Translations under genes and position numbers: made by a program | Assembly (NCBI GenBank): GCA_014729955.1 | Contig: WJJA01000151.1 | Span: 1 to 6,171, forward strand | Reading direction: 5' to 3' | Source of the DNA: a bacterium | Lineage (GTDB): Bacteria; Electryoneota; Electryoneia; Electryoneales; Electryoneaceae | DNA: 6,171 nt | The notes under the pieces: model-generated | Seen by the model: the letters and a program-made list of their open reading frames with translations, nothing else | Told to the model about the DNA's origin: nothing | The model's database searches: none | In this document: positions 1-5,809 of the stretch, piece after piece | Layout of the letters: each line of letters opens with the position of its first letter | How positions within the stretch are numbered: position 1 is the first letter of the stretch

Positions 1-229
1 AGCTGGCCTCGCGCCCCGACAGGACCCCGTAGAGAAGGTGCGGCACGCGCGCCGTCGCCGGAAACCGGGGACGGGCCGTCAGCAGATCGAGCTCGCGGTA
101 GACCTGCATGGAGTCGGCATTGATGACGGCGCCGCCGAATTTCTCGGCAATGGCCAGGGCGGCATCCGACTTGCCGCTGGCGGTCGGGCCGGCGACGATG
201 ACGACGGGGGATGCGGACGCCTCGGCCAT
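1..229 (-). CDS. miaA: tRNA dimethylallyltransferase MiaA, N-terminal part (runs off left edge)
   Basis: MiaA transfers a dimethylallyl group to N6 of adenosine 37 in tRNAs that read codons starting with U, in the cytoplasm. Only the first 76 codons are present. The protein opens MAEASASPVVIVAGPTASGK, so the P-loop GPTASGKS lies at about residues 14-21. It is followed by INADSMQVYRELDLLTARP at about 36-54, the highly conserved MiaA substrate-binding segment, and then RVPHLLYG. These motifs make the family call firm. The ATG at 227-229 is chosen because GAGGAG (complement of 237-242) lies 7 bases upstream. The gene follows the DUF1015 gene on the same strand after 41 bases, so co-transcription is plausible. 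GC content is about 71%, clearly above the roughly 55% of its neighbours. The wording of the NADSMQVY region is closest to what I recall of alphaproteobacterial MiaA, which is an inference from memory. Confidence 0.96.
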   Translation of the reverse strand, partial: MAEASASPVVIVAGPTASGKSDAALAIAEKFGGAVINADSMQVYRELDLLTARPRFPATARVPHLLYGVLSGREAS

Positions 230-242
230 CAGTTGTCTCCTC

Positions 243-271
243 GGATCCGGGACCCGCGGAGCGGCGGATCC
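243..271 (-). other. Possible small hairpin between DUF1015 gene and miaA
   Basis: GGATCCG at 243-249 can pair with CGGATCC at 265-271, giving a 7-base-pair stem around a 15-base loop. In the minus-strand transcript it begins within the DUF1015 stop codon and ends directly before the miaA Shine-Dalgarno sequence. It could tune translation or processing between the two genes. There is no U-run, so it is not a typical intrinsic terminator. GGATCC is itself palindromic, so chance is a fair explanation. Confidence 0.25.
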
Positions 272-1518
272 TAATCCAGCACCAGCGAGACCAGCCCGTC
301 GGCCAGCTTCGGCTCGAACCAGGTCGACTTCGGCGGCATGATCTCACCGGCGTCGGCGATCGCGAACAGTTGCTCCACCGTGGTCTCATGCAGGCTGAAC
401 GCGACCTTCATCTCGCCGGAATCGACACGGCGTTCCAGCTCTTTCGTGCCGCGAATGCCGCCGACAAAGTCGATCCGCTCATCGGTGCGCGGGTTCTCGA
501 TGCCAAGCACAGGATTGAGCAGATTGTTCTGCAGAATCGCGACGTCGAGGCTGTCCACGACATCGTCTTCGTCGTAGATCTCGTTCTTCGCTTCGAGACG
601 GTACCACCGGCCGTCCAGGTACATACCGTACAGCTTGGTGCGGTTCGGTTCGAAAGCGCCGTCGGCCTTGGAGACATAAAACTTCTCCTCGACCTTCGCC
701 ATGAATTCGTCGGCGCTGAGACCGTTCAGGTCACGCACGACACGGTTATACGGCAGGATTTTCATCTGGTCGTGCGGGAACAGCACGGCGAGCATGAAAT
801 TCCAGGGCTCTGCGCCGGTCCATTCCTTGTAGATCGGATCGTCACGCCGTTTCTGCGCGATGATAGTCGCCGAAGCGCTGCGATGGTGACCGTCCGCCAC
901 GTACAGCGAGGGCACTTTCTCGAACAGCTTCGTGATCATCTCGATACGGCGTTTCGACTGCACCACCCAGAACTCGTGCCGGATGCCGTCGTCCGCGGTG
1001 AAATCGTAATCCGGGTCGTTCTCCTGGATCACTGCCAGTTCCTTGTCGATCTCGCTCATTGCCTTGTAGGTGAGGAAGACGGGGCCGGCTTGGGCGCCGA
1101 GAGACTCGATATGACGGATGCGATCCTTTTCTTTCTTCTCACGAGTCAGCTCATGCTTCTTAATCTTGTCTTCCATGTACTCCTGGCAGGACGCGCCGCA
1201 GACGAGACCCACCTGGCGATGATCGCCCCAGGTCTGCGCGTAGAGGTAGAAGCAGGGAGAATCGTCCCGTGTGAATACATCCTCTTTGATAAAACGCTCG
1301 AGGTTCGTACGACCCTGCTGATAGACTGCATCGTCGTAAGGATCGGTCTCCGGAGGAAGGTCGATTTCCGGCTTGTTGATGTGCAGGAAGCTGATCGGGT
1401 TGCCCTTGGCCATCTCGCGGGCCTCTTCCGAGTTGAGCACATCGTACGGCGGGCTTGCGACAGTCGCCGCGAGATCCTTTTTCGGCCTGAGACCCTTGAA
1501 TGGACGTACGATCGACAT
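271..1518 (-). CDS. DUF1015 family protein (415 aa), function not established
   Basis: This is a cytoplasmic protein with no signal peptide or membrane segment. It matches the DUF1015 family by several remembered signatures: VRPFKGLRP (4-12), ASPPYDVL (21-28), KHELTREKKEKDRIRH (121-136), YVADGHHRSASA (206-217), PYNRVVRDL (256-264) and MPPKSTWFEPKLADGLV (394-410). The length of about 415 residues is normal for the family. The DGHHR block resembles the motif of ParB/sulfiredoxin-fold proteins, and some members are labelled ParB-like for that reason. The biochemical role is not settled, and I infer only a possible nucleotide-dependent activity. The start at 1518 is chosen because GGGGGAGG lies just upstream and the conserved N-terminus MSIVRPFKGL begins there. 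In-frame starts up to 1563 would add a non-conserved stretch. It ends with TAG 41 bases before miaA on the same strand. Confidence 0.9.
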   Translation of the reverse strand: MSIVRPFKGLRPKKDLAATVASPPYDVLNSEEAREMAKGNPISFLHINKPEIDLPPETDPYDDAVYQQGRTNLERFIKEDVFTRDDSPCFYLYAQTWGDHRQVGLVCGASCQEYMEDKIKKHELTREKKEKDRIRHIESLGAQAGPVFLTYKAMSEIDKELAVIQENDPDYDFTADDGIRHEFWVVQSKRRIEMITKLFEKVPSLYVADGHHRSASATIIAQKRRDDPIYKEWTGAEPWNFMLAVLFPHDQMKILPYNRVVRDLNGLSADEFMAKVEEKFYVSKADGAFEPNRTKLYGMYLDGRWYRLEAKNEIYDEDDVVDSLDVAILQNNLLNPVLGIENPRTDERIDFVGGIRGTKELERRVDSGEMKVAFSLHETTVEQLFAIADAGEIMPPKSTWFEPKLADGLVSLVLD

Positions 1519-1819
1519 GAGGTCCTCCCCCTTCATGAAGACGGTCATCAACAGCGAGCCCATCCACCACGGGCCCGCCGTGTACGACTCGGTCGGAGTT
1601 CAATGCTGCTAGGATGTTGTTCGTGCGGAGAGGTGCTCCTGCCTCGTACGAGCCCGTCAATCCGGCTGCCCGGCGTGACGGCTGAACAGAGTTCACCTTC
1701 CATCCGCTAAGATTCGCAAAGTACGGTATCGGGGGCGCCTCGGCAAGATCTCGTTGAGCGCGAAGCGGGCGCTGAAGAAACGCTGAACCTGCCGCTCCGC
1801 CGGGGCATAGATTGTGGTT

Positions 1820-1863
1820 GTGTCAGGTCTTGATTCGTCACCGGACAAAGTGTGACCTGACAC
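1820..1863 (+). repeat. REP/MITE-like hairpin element, copy 1
   Basis: The element reads GTCAGGTCTTG (1822-1832), a 17-base spacer, then GTGTGACCTGAC (1850-1861). The flanks extend the pairing: GTGTCAGGTC at 1820-1829 is a perfect 10-base inverted repeat of GACCTGACAC at 1854-1863, leaving a 24-base loop. Copy 2 at 1885-1923 carries the same 11-mer and 12-mer in the opposite orientation. Paired inverted palindromes between genes are typical of REP or BIME elements, some of which are moved by REP-associated tyrosine transposases. No transposase is in the window, so the family assignment is an inference. Confidence 0.7.
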
Positions 1864-1884
1864 AGCTCTTTGCTTCGTCGTATG

Positions 1885-1923
1885 CCGTCAGGTCACACCC
1901 GCTGAACGGCCAAGACCTGACGG
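1885..1923 (-). repeat. REP/MITE-like hairpin element, copy 2 (inverted)
   Basis: Read on the minus strand, this copy has GTCAGGTCTTG (complement of 1911-1921), a 12-base spacer, then GTGTGACCTGAC (complement of 1887-1898). CCGTCAGGTC at 1885-1894 pairs perfectly over 10 bases with GACCTGACGG at 1914-1923. It starts about 35 bases after the stop codon of the PilZ/receiver gene. In that transcript it would form a 3' stem-loop that could stabilise or end the mRNA, although no U-tract follows. It is separated from copy 1 by bases 1864-1884. Confidence 0.7.
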
Positions 1924-1957
1924 AACCGAAGTGGCTGCATCACAAGTCTGACAAGCG

Positions 1958-3505
1958 TCAACGTTCCAGGATCTGGTCGAGGCGCTGCACAAACGTGTTT
2001 TCTTCGAACGGGAAGGCGTGGAAGGTCGAGATGTTGAGTCGCTGATCCTCGTAGGGCTCCATCGGGCCTTCTTTCCAGGAGATGATCATCACCGGGATCT
2101 GCCTCGTCGCATGGAACGCGCGCAACGTTCTCAGCACCTCGATCAATCCGGCGCCGAAGATGTCGTGATCGATCACGATCAGCCGCGGTCGAAGATTGCG
2201 TGCCGCCTGCACGGTCCGCACGCGGTCGTCCGCGGTCGCGACACGGCAGTTGTTTCGGATCAGCAGCGAAGCCATCGTGTCCAGATGATCGGTGTGTTTG
2301 TCCACCAGCAACACCAGCGGCCTCGACGTGTCCGCTTTCTCAGAAGTGTCAACGGAAGACTTGATCTCGAGCCACTTCATCAACTTGGTTTTCATCCACT
2401 CGATCGGGATGGTCTGCCGCAGAAAGATCCCCTGGCCGATGCCGTGCCATTCATGCTCTCGCGCCTCTTCCAGCTTCTGACCGACAATGATAAACCGTGA
2501 CGGCAGGATTCTTTCCTCATTCACCCACTTCCGCAACAATTGCACCGGATGGATGCCGTTCAGGGGAGATTCAAGCACAAACAAACGAGTCTTGTTCAAA
2601 TACTTCTGCAGATCTTCATCTTCGTAGGAACTGAATTCGAGGCAGGTGAACTCGAGGTCGTCGAGGATCTGTGTGAGCTTCGCTCGTGTTTCGAGATCCT
2701 TCACAACGACAACGGCGTAATCCTTGTCCGGCAACGCATCCTTCTTATCGGCGACAGCTCCGGCGGCTGCCTGCTGACCGTTGGTTTTGCCCGCTTTCTT
2801 ACCCTTGAACTTCTGGACGTATTCATCCTCGAGATAATTATCGTAGAGCGCGCTCGCTTCTTTGCTCAGTGAATCCAGCTTGAAGCTGAGCATATCGTCG
2901 CCGATCGGTTCGATGGTCGCATCCACGAGCGCTTCGCCCAGGTCGACAAATTGCACATTCATCCCGCGGATCTTGTGCGCCTTCGGGAGCAGCTTGCTTG
3001 TTTTCGGCGAGTAGGCCTTCATCGATTCGATGCTCAGCTCAAGAACCCGCACCTCCGGCGGCGCGCCTTCCACCGGAATCTCAAGCAGGACCGGTTTGTC
3101 GTCCGAGGGGTAACTTACAAAAAGGTTTGACACACGATGGATCGCGGATTCGATCCGGAACACATTGGCCGGGTATTTCTCGAAGGTCATATTGCCGGCA
3201 TACTGCACAGTCATCGATAGCCGGTGCTGCAAACCGCCTTCATAGTACTGGGCCCTTAGCAGCGGCATCGAGCCCTTTCGTTTCAACCGATCTGTGAACG
3301 TCTGCCGCACTTCATCCACAATCAGGAAGTGCTCTTTACGGCCGCGTGTACGGTAGGCGAGCATCTCGCTCGCCACCTGCTCGAAGCCGTCGTAGAAGGT
3401 CATATGAGGACTGAATTTGCGGACCTTGGAGAAAACCTGCTTCCATTGCTTCTTAGAGACCTTTTTGCCGAAGGGTTTGGGGATTTGTCCGGTTGTGAGT
3501 GACAT
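1958..3505 (-). CDS. PilZ-like protein with two tandem degenerate receiver domains (515 aa)
   Basis: This is a soluble signalling protein. Residues 1-80 are basic and unrecognised. Residues about 85-230 look PilZ-like, with VSNLFVSYPS (125-134) and VRVLELSIESMKAYSP (152-167). The c-di-GMP motif D/NxSxxG is altered to ELSIES (156-161), and no RxxxR was found. A Lys/Ala-rich linker (233-262) leads to a first receiver-like domain (262-381). It begins VVVVKD with only Asp270, and Glu312 (LFVLESP) stands where the phosphoacceptor Asp belongs. The second receiver (396-515) has LVLLVDK with Asp402, a candidate phosphoacceptor Asp446 (LIVIDHD), and Ser476 at the Thr/Ser position. Its usual Lys-Pro-Phe is FPF (498-500), so the Lys is missing. 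There is no DNA-binding domain. ATG at 3503-3505 is supported by GAGGA inside the end of the kinase gene; the gap is 3 bases, which suggests translational coupling. The kinase is the likely partner. The receiver calls are firm, but PilZ is tentative. Confidence 0.82.
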   Translation of the reverse strand: MSLTTGQIPKPFGKKVSKKQWKQVFSKVRKFSPHMTFYDGFEQVASEMLAYRTRGRKEHFLIVDEVRQTFTDRLKRKGSMPLLRAQYYEGGLQHRLSMTVQYAGNMTFEKYPANVFRIESAIHRVSNLFVSYPSDDKPVLLEIPVEGAPPEVRVLELSIESMKAYSPKTSKLLPKAHKIRGMNVQFVDLGEALVDATIEPIGDDMLSFKLDSLSKEASALYDNYLEDEYVQKFKGKKAGKTNGQQAAAGAVADKKDALPDKDYAVVVVKDLETRAKLTQILDDLEFTCLEFSSYEDEDLQKYLNKTRLFVLESPLNGIHPVQLLRKWVNEERILPSRFIIVGQKLEEAREHEWHGIGQGIFLRQTIPIEWMKTKLMKWLEIKSSVDTSEKADTSRPLVLLVDKHTDHLDTMASLLIRNNCRVATADDRVRTVQAARNLRPRLIVIDHDIFGAGLIEVLRTLRAFHATRQIPVMIISWKEGPMEPYEDQRLNISTFHAFPFEENTFVQRLDQILER

Positions 3506-3508
3506 GTC

Positions 3509-5077
3509 TTATTCCTCGCTCAATGCATCGTTACCCGTCTCTTCTACAGACAATGGAAAAAAGATGCGAAAACTTGTGTCTCCGGGTTGAGACTGCACCT
3601 TCATTGTGCCGTTCCATTGCTCCAGGAGTCGATGAATCATATACAGGCCCAACCCGGTTCCGCTGCCTCGACGTTTGGCTTCAGGATCGTCACTCTTGGT
3701 TGTGACAAAGGGTTCGCCCATGCGTTTCATCACGTCATCGGAAATACCCGACCCGGTATCCCTCACCTCGAACCAGCCCAGCTGATTCTCCGTATCGATA
3801 CCCGTGCGAACATGTAACAGGCGCAGAACCGATTCCAGCATGGCATCACGTGCGTTGGTCGTAAGATTCAGGAAAATCTGGCCGATGTCGCTCGCTCGCA
3901 CATGTACATGAATCGGCTCGGTGTGCAGATCGATCGTAATATCGATTTCGTACTTGGACTTGAACTCTTCGCGGATCACCGCAATGTCGGTCATGATCAC
4001 CGAATTGAGATCGACTTCATCGGTAATGCGGGTTCGATTCTGCCGCTGGTAGTTGGTGATGTCGTTGACAATCCGGTCGATGCGTTTGGCGTTGTGAAAC
4101 ACCTTCAGGCTCATGCGCTCCATCTCTTCGAGCGTCTCGAATACCTCGTACGGATCCTGTCCCGGTTTTTCGAGCAACTGTTGCAGGTTGTACGAAATCA
4201 TCTCTGACGCCATCAGGATGGCGCTCAAAGGATTGCGCAGATTGTGAGCGATACCGGATGTCAGCAGACCGATTTGGGTGAGATGAAACTGGCGGCTGAT
4301 TTCATCTTCAAGGTTTTTGTTGATTTCCTCAAGACGTTTGGCTTCGCTGATATCCTCAGCCAGCACGAGAAAATGGGACTGCAGGTCGGTCTGTTTCTGC
4401 TGGAAAGCGAGGATCATGCATTGCAGCCAGATGTCATGCTCGATCTCCGTTCTCACTTTCACCACACCCTGCCACTCGCCGGATGCCTGCAGCTCCGCCA
4501 AAAGGTCCTCGAAAACCGCCTCGGAGCCGTCCGGGTTGATGATATCACCGAAGCTCGCGCCAATCACCTTGTGCCGTGGCAAATGACTGTGATCCATCAA
4601 CGCAGCGTTGGCATATTCGATATAGCCGTTGAAGTCCAGAAGCATGGCGGGGATGCTGGATTCCTGCAGCGACTGCATCAGGTGAAGAACAGGAAATGTG
4701 CTTGTTGCCAGCAGGGCGACATTGATGCCCGTGACGATCAGGGAACGTGCAGGAAAGTCTTCCATACGATTATCGGTGAAATTCCACACCACGGGAACCA
4801 GCTTATCATCCTTGCCGAAAAAAAGCGAGCGAAGCGGCGACATCGCCTGCCCTGGCTCGCGTACGATCATCCTCGCCTTGAACGCGTTCACCTCGGCCGT
4901 CGGCATGAGAAATTCCCAAAACCTCATACGGGTGGTACGCGCGGGCGACAGTCCGCACAAATCGGTGAAGGCTTCATTCTGCCAGAGGATCGAACCCGAT
5001 TGATCCACGACTACGATCAGGGCACCCAAATGATCCAGCGAATCTACCTGTGAATGATTCTGCAAAGCCATTCCCAT
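3509..5077 (-). CDS. Soluble PAS-PAS sensor histidine kinase (522 aa)
   Basis: This is a cytoplasmic sensor kinase with no membrane segment. PAS 1 spans about 15-120 (GALIVVVDQSGSILWQNEAF). PAS 2 spans about 134-246 (SIPAMLLDFNGYIEYANAAL, then the PAC-like LVLAEDISEAKRLEE) and leads into a helix. The HisKA dimerisation domain spans about 263-345, with the H-box GIAHNLRNPLSAI and phospho-acceptor His278. The ATPase domain spans about 390-510, with N-box NLTTNARDAML (404-414), G1 DTGSGIS (440-446), F-box GEPFVTTKS (454-462) and G2 GSGTGLGLYM (471-480). The residue after His278 is Asn instead of the usual Glu or Asp. The signal is unknown, and no haem or flavin ligand was identified. The start at 5077 is chosen because AAGG lies 8 bases upstream; a TTG at 5083 would be too close to it, and ATG 5071 is less well placed. 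The TAA stop lies 3 bases before the PilZ/receiver gene, so the two form an operon. Confidence 0.93.
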   Translation of the reverse strand: MGMALQNHSQVDSLDHLGALIVVVDQSGSILWQNEAFTDLCGLSPARTTRMRFWEFLMPTAEVNAFKARMIVREPGQAMSPLRSLFFGKDDKLVPVVWNFTDNRMEDFPARSLIVTGINVALLATSTFPVLHLMQSLQESSIPAMLLDFNGYIEYANAALMDHSHLPRHKVIGASFGDIINPDGSEAVFEDLLAELQASGEWQGVVKVRTEIEHDIWLQCMILAFQQKQTDLQSHFLVLAEDISEAKRLEEINKNLEDEISRQFHLTQIGLLTSGIAHNLRNPLSAILMASEMISYNLQQLLEKPGQDPYEVFETLEEMERMSLKVFHNAKRIDRIVNDITNYQRQNRTRITDEVDLNSVIMTDIAVIREEFKSKYEIDITIDLHTEPIHVHVRASDIGQIFLNLTTNARDAMLESVLRLLHVRTGIDTENQLGWFEVRDTGSGISDDVMKRMGEPFVTTKSDDPEAKRRGSGTGLGLYMIHRLLEQWNGTMKVQSQPGDTSFRIFFPLSVEETGNDALSEE

Positions 5078-5120
5078 CCACAAGACCTTAGAGTTGGCGC
5101 GATCGTATCCTTACCCGGCA

Positions 5121-5137
5121 TTTAACCTGGTGTTAAA
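5121..5137. promoter_or_regulatory. Perfect palindrome, possible operator of kinase operon
   Basis: TTTAAC (5121-5126) and GTTAAA (5132-5137) form a perfect 6-base inverted repeat around CTGGT. The site lies 44-60 bases upstream of the kinase start codon, where a dimeric repressor could act. As RNA the stem would be AT-rich and weak, so a DNA-binding role fits better. No regulator family is recognised from it, and chance is possible. Confidence 0.3.
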
Positions 5138-5409
5138 CCCCGAGACACGTCGATGATTGAGCTTGGACCCTGAAAAGAAAACCACAAACGACCGTCCAAT
5201 AAGACTGTGCACCGGGACGCTCCGATCAAACCGTTTGTACTTCCAAGCGCAATCCAAAATACAAAAAACACCCATTATTACAGCATAAAAAATGTAGCGG
5301 TAAATCTATCGACAAGCAACGCCTGACAGGATATTTCGAGAATACCAAACGAATGTCTTTTGAAACTCTCTGTTTGAAGAGTCGCTCCCATTCCGGATCA
5401 CCATATTTC

Positions 5410-5454
5410 GGTATTCCTGCAGGTCCGGATGCCGATCCGGTTTACGGGAATACC
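5410..5454 (+). other. Imperfect two-step hairpin upstream of acyl-CoA dehydrogenase gene
   Basis: GGTATTCC (5410-5417) pairs with GGAATACC (5447-5454). Inside it, CCGGAT (5425-5430) pairs with ATCCGG (5435-5440) around a GCCG tetraloop. The two stems, of 8 and 6 base pairs, are joined by an internal loop of 7 and 6 bases. It could be a structured leader element or a protein site about 300 bases before the gene. It is followed by CTTCTCT rather than a long U-run, so terminator function is not indicated. Confidence 0.4.
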
Positions 5455-5659
5455 TTCTCTGTATGTGTTCAATGTTTTGCACAGGGCGCCCCCTGCCGGG
5501 GCCGTGCCGTGATCTCGATCCTCACAGAAAGTTAGACATCCCGAACAGTGCCGCCCAATCCGTCGATCCGTCAATCGTCGCATTGAGGACGAGCTCCCTG
5601 CAGGCAGCACGGCAGGCTGCTCCCTCGATTTGCTGAGAGACGCTCGAGGAGCTACATTT

Positions 5660-5809
5660 ATGGTGCTCTCTCTCGCAGGTGCATCTTGGCTTTCAAGACC
5701 TTGCCGGACGACGATGCAAACGACAGCAACCGTTACGATACGAGGGATGGACGATTATGGACTTCAGGCTGAGCGAAGAGCAGGAAATGGTGCGCCAGAC
5801 GGCACGTGA
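5660..5809 (+). CDS. Possible 49-codon leader ORF overlapping the acyl-CoA dehydrogenase start
   Basis: An ATG at 5660 is preceded by GAGGAG (5646-5651) at a spacing of 8 bases, a better Shine-Dalgarno match than that of the downstream gene. The frame opens MVLSLAGASW and stops at TGA 5807-5809, overlapping the acyl-CoA dehydrogenase start by 53 bases in another frame. The peptide resembles nothing I know. It shares an in-frame ATG at 5747. It might couple or dampen translation of the enzyme, but a frame this short can arise by chance. Confidence 0.2.
   Translation: MVLSLAGASWLSRPCRTTMQTTATVTIRGMDDYGLQAERRAGNGAPDGT

Larger units (their letters stand above)
1519..1957. other. Gene-free interval upstream of DUF1015 gene and downstream of signalling operon
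   Basis: This 439-base stretch lies between two minus-strand genes, so it should hold the promoter of the DUF1015-miaA pair and the 3' end of the signalling operon. I found no convincing sigma-70 -35/-10 pair for the DUF1015 gene. Minus-strand TTGACG and TTGAAC boxes occur, but without a matching -10 at 16-18 bases. The part at 1679-1786 is open on the plus strand and ends in a basic peptide tail, but has no start codon with a ribosome binding site. The palindromic repeat at 1820-1923 is described separately. No U-tailed terminator was seen beyond the end of the operon. Confidence 0.6.
5078..5756. promoter_or_regulatory. Divergent intergenic region with AT-rich core
   Basis: This 679-base region separates the minus-strand signalling operon from the plus-strand acyl-CoA dehydrogenase gene, so both promoters should lie here. 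Bases 5251-5310 are only about 32% GC (19 of 60), against about 55% in sampled parts of the flanking kinase gene. A weak minus-strand sigma-70 candidate is TTGCTT (complement of 5314-5319), 17 bases, then TACATT (complement of 5291-5296), matching 3 and 4 of 6 consensus bases. No good plus-strand promoter was found. No tRNA or known riboswitch was recognised. The heptamer GAATACC or its complement GGTATTC occurs three times, at 5340-5346, 5410-5416 and 5448-5454. The inverted repeats and a short frame are listed separately. Confidence 0.6.

Noticed and set aside
1160..1696. Minus-strand open frame of 178 codons overlapping the start of the DUF1015 gene
   Set aside because: It is in another frame from the DUF1015 gene, which has all family motifs and the ribosome site.
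211..1710. Plus-strand open frame of 499 codons opposite the DUF1015 gene
   Set aside because: It is antisense to a gene with clear family motifs, its protein shows no recognisable domain, and long antisense frames are common in GC-rich coding DNA.
1679..1786. Plus-strand open stretch ending in a basic tail (RALKKR, then TGA) that looks like a gene 3' end
   Set aside because: It is only 35 codons, with no start codon and ribosome site and no recognised homology. A decayed gene tail is possible but not supportable.
4244..5053. Plus-strand open frame of 269 codons opposite the kinase gene
   Set aside because: The minus strand encodes intact PAS and HisKA domains here, and the plus-strand frame has no recognised motif or good ribosome site.
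5488..5502. GC-rich hairpin GCCCC/GGGGC as a terminator
   Set aside because: The stem is only 5 base pairs and no U-run follows.
5353..5610. Open frames of 60-70 codons on both strands inside the intergenic region
   Set aside because: They overlap each other, lack clear Shine-Dalgarno sequences and encode no recognisable protein features.
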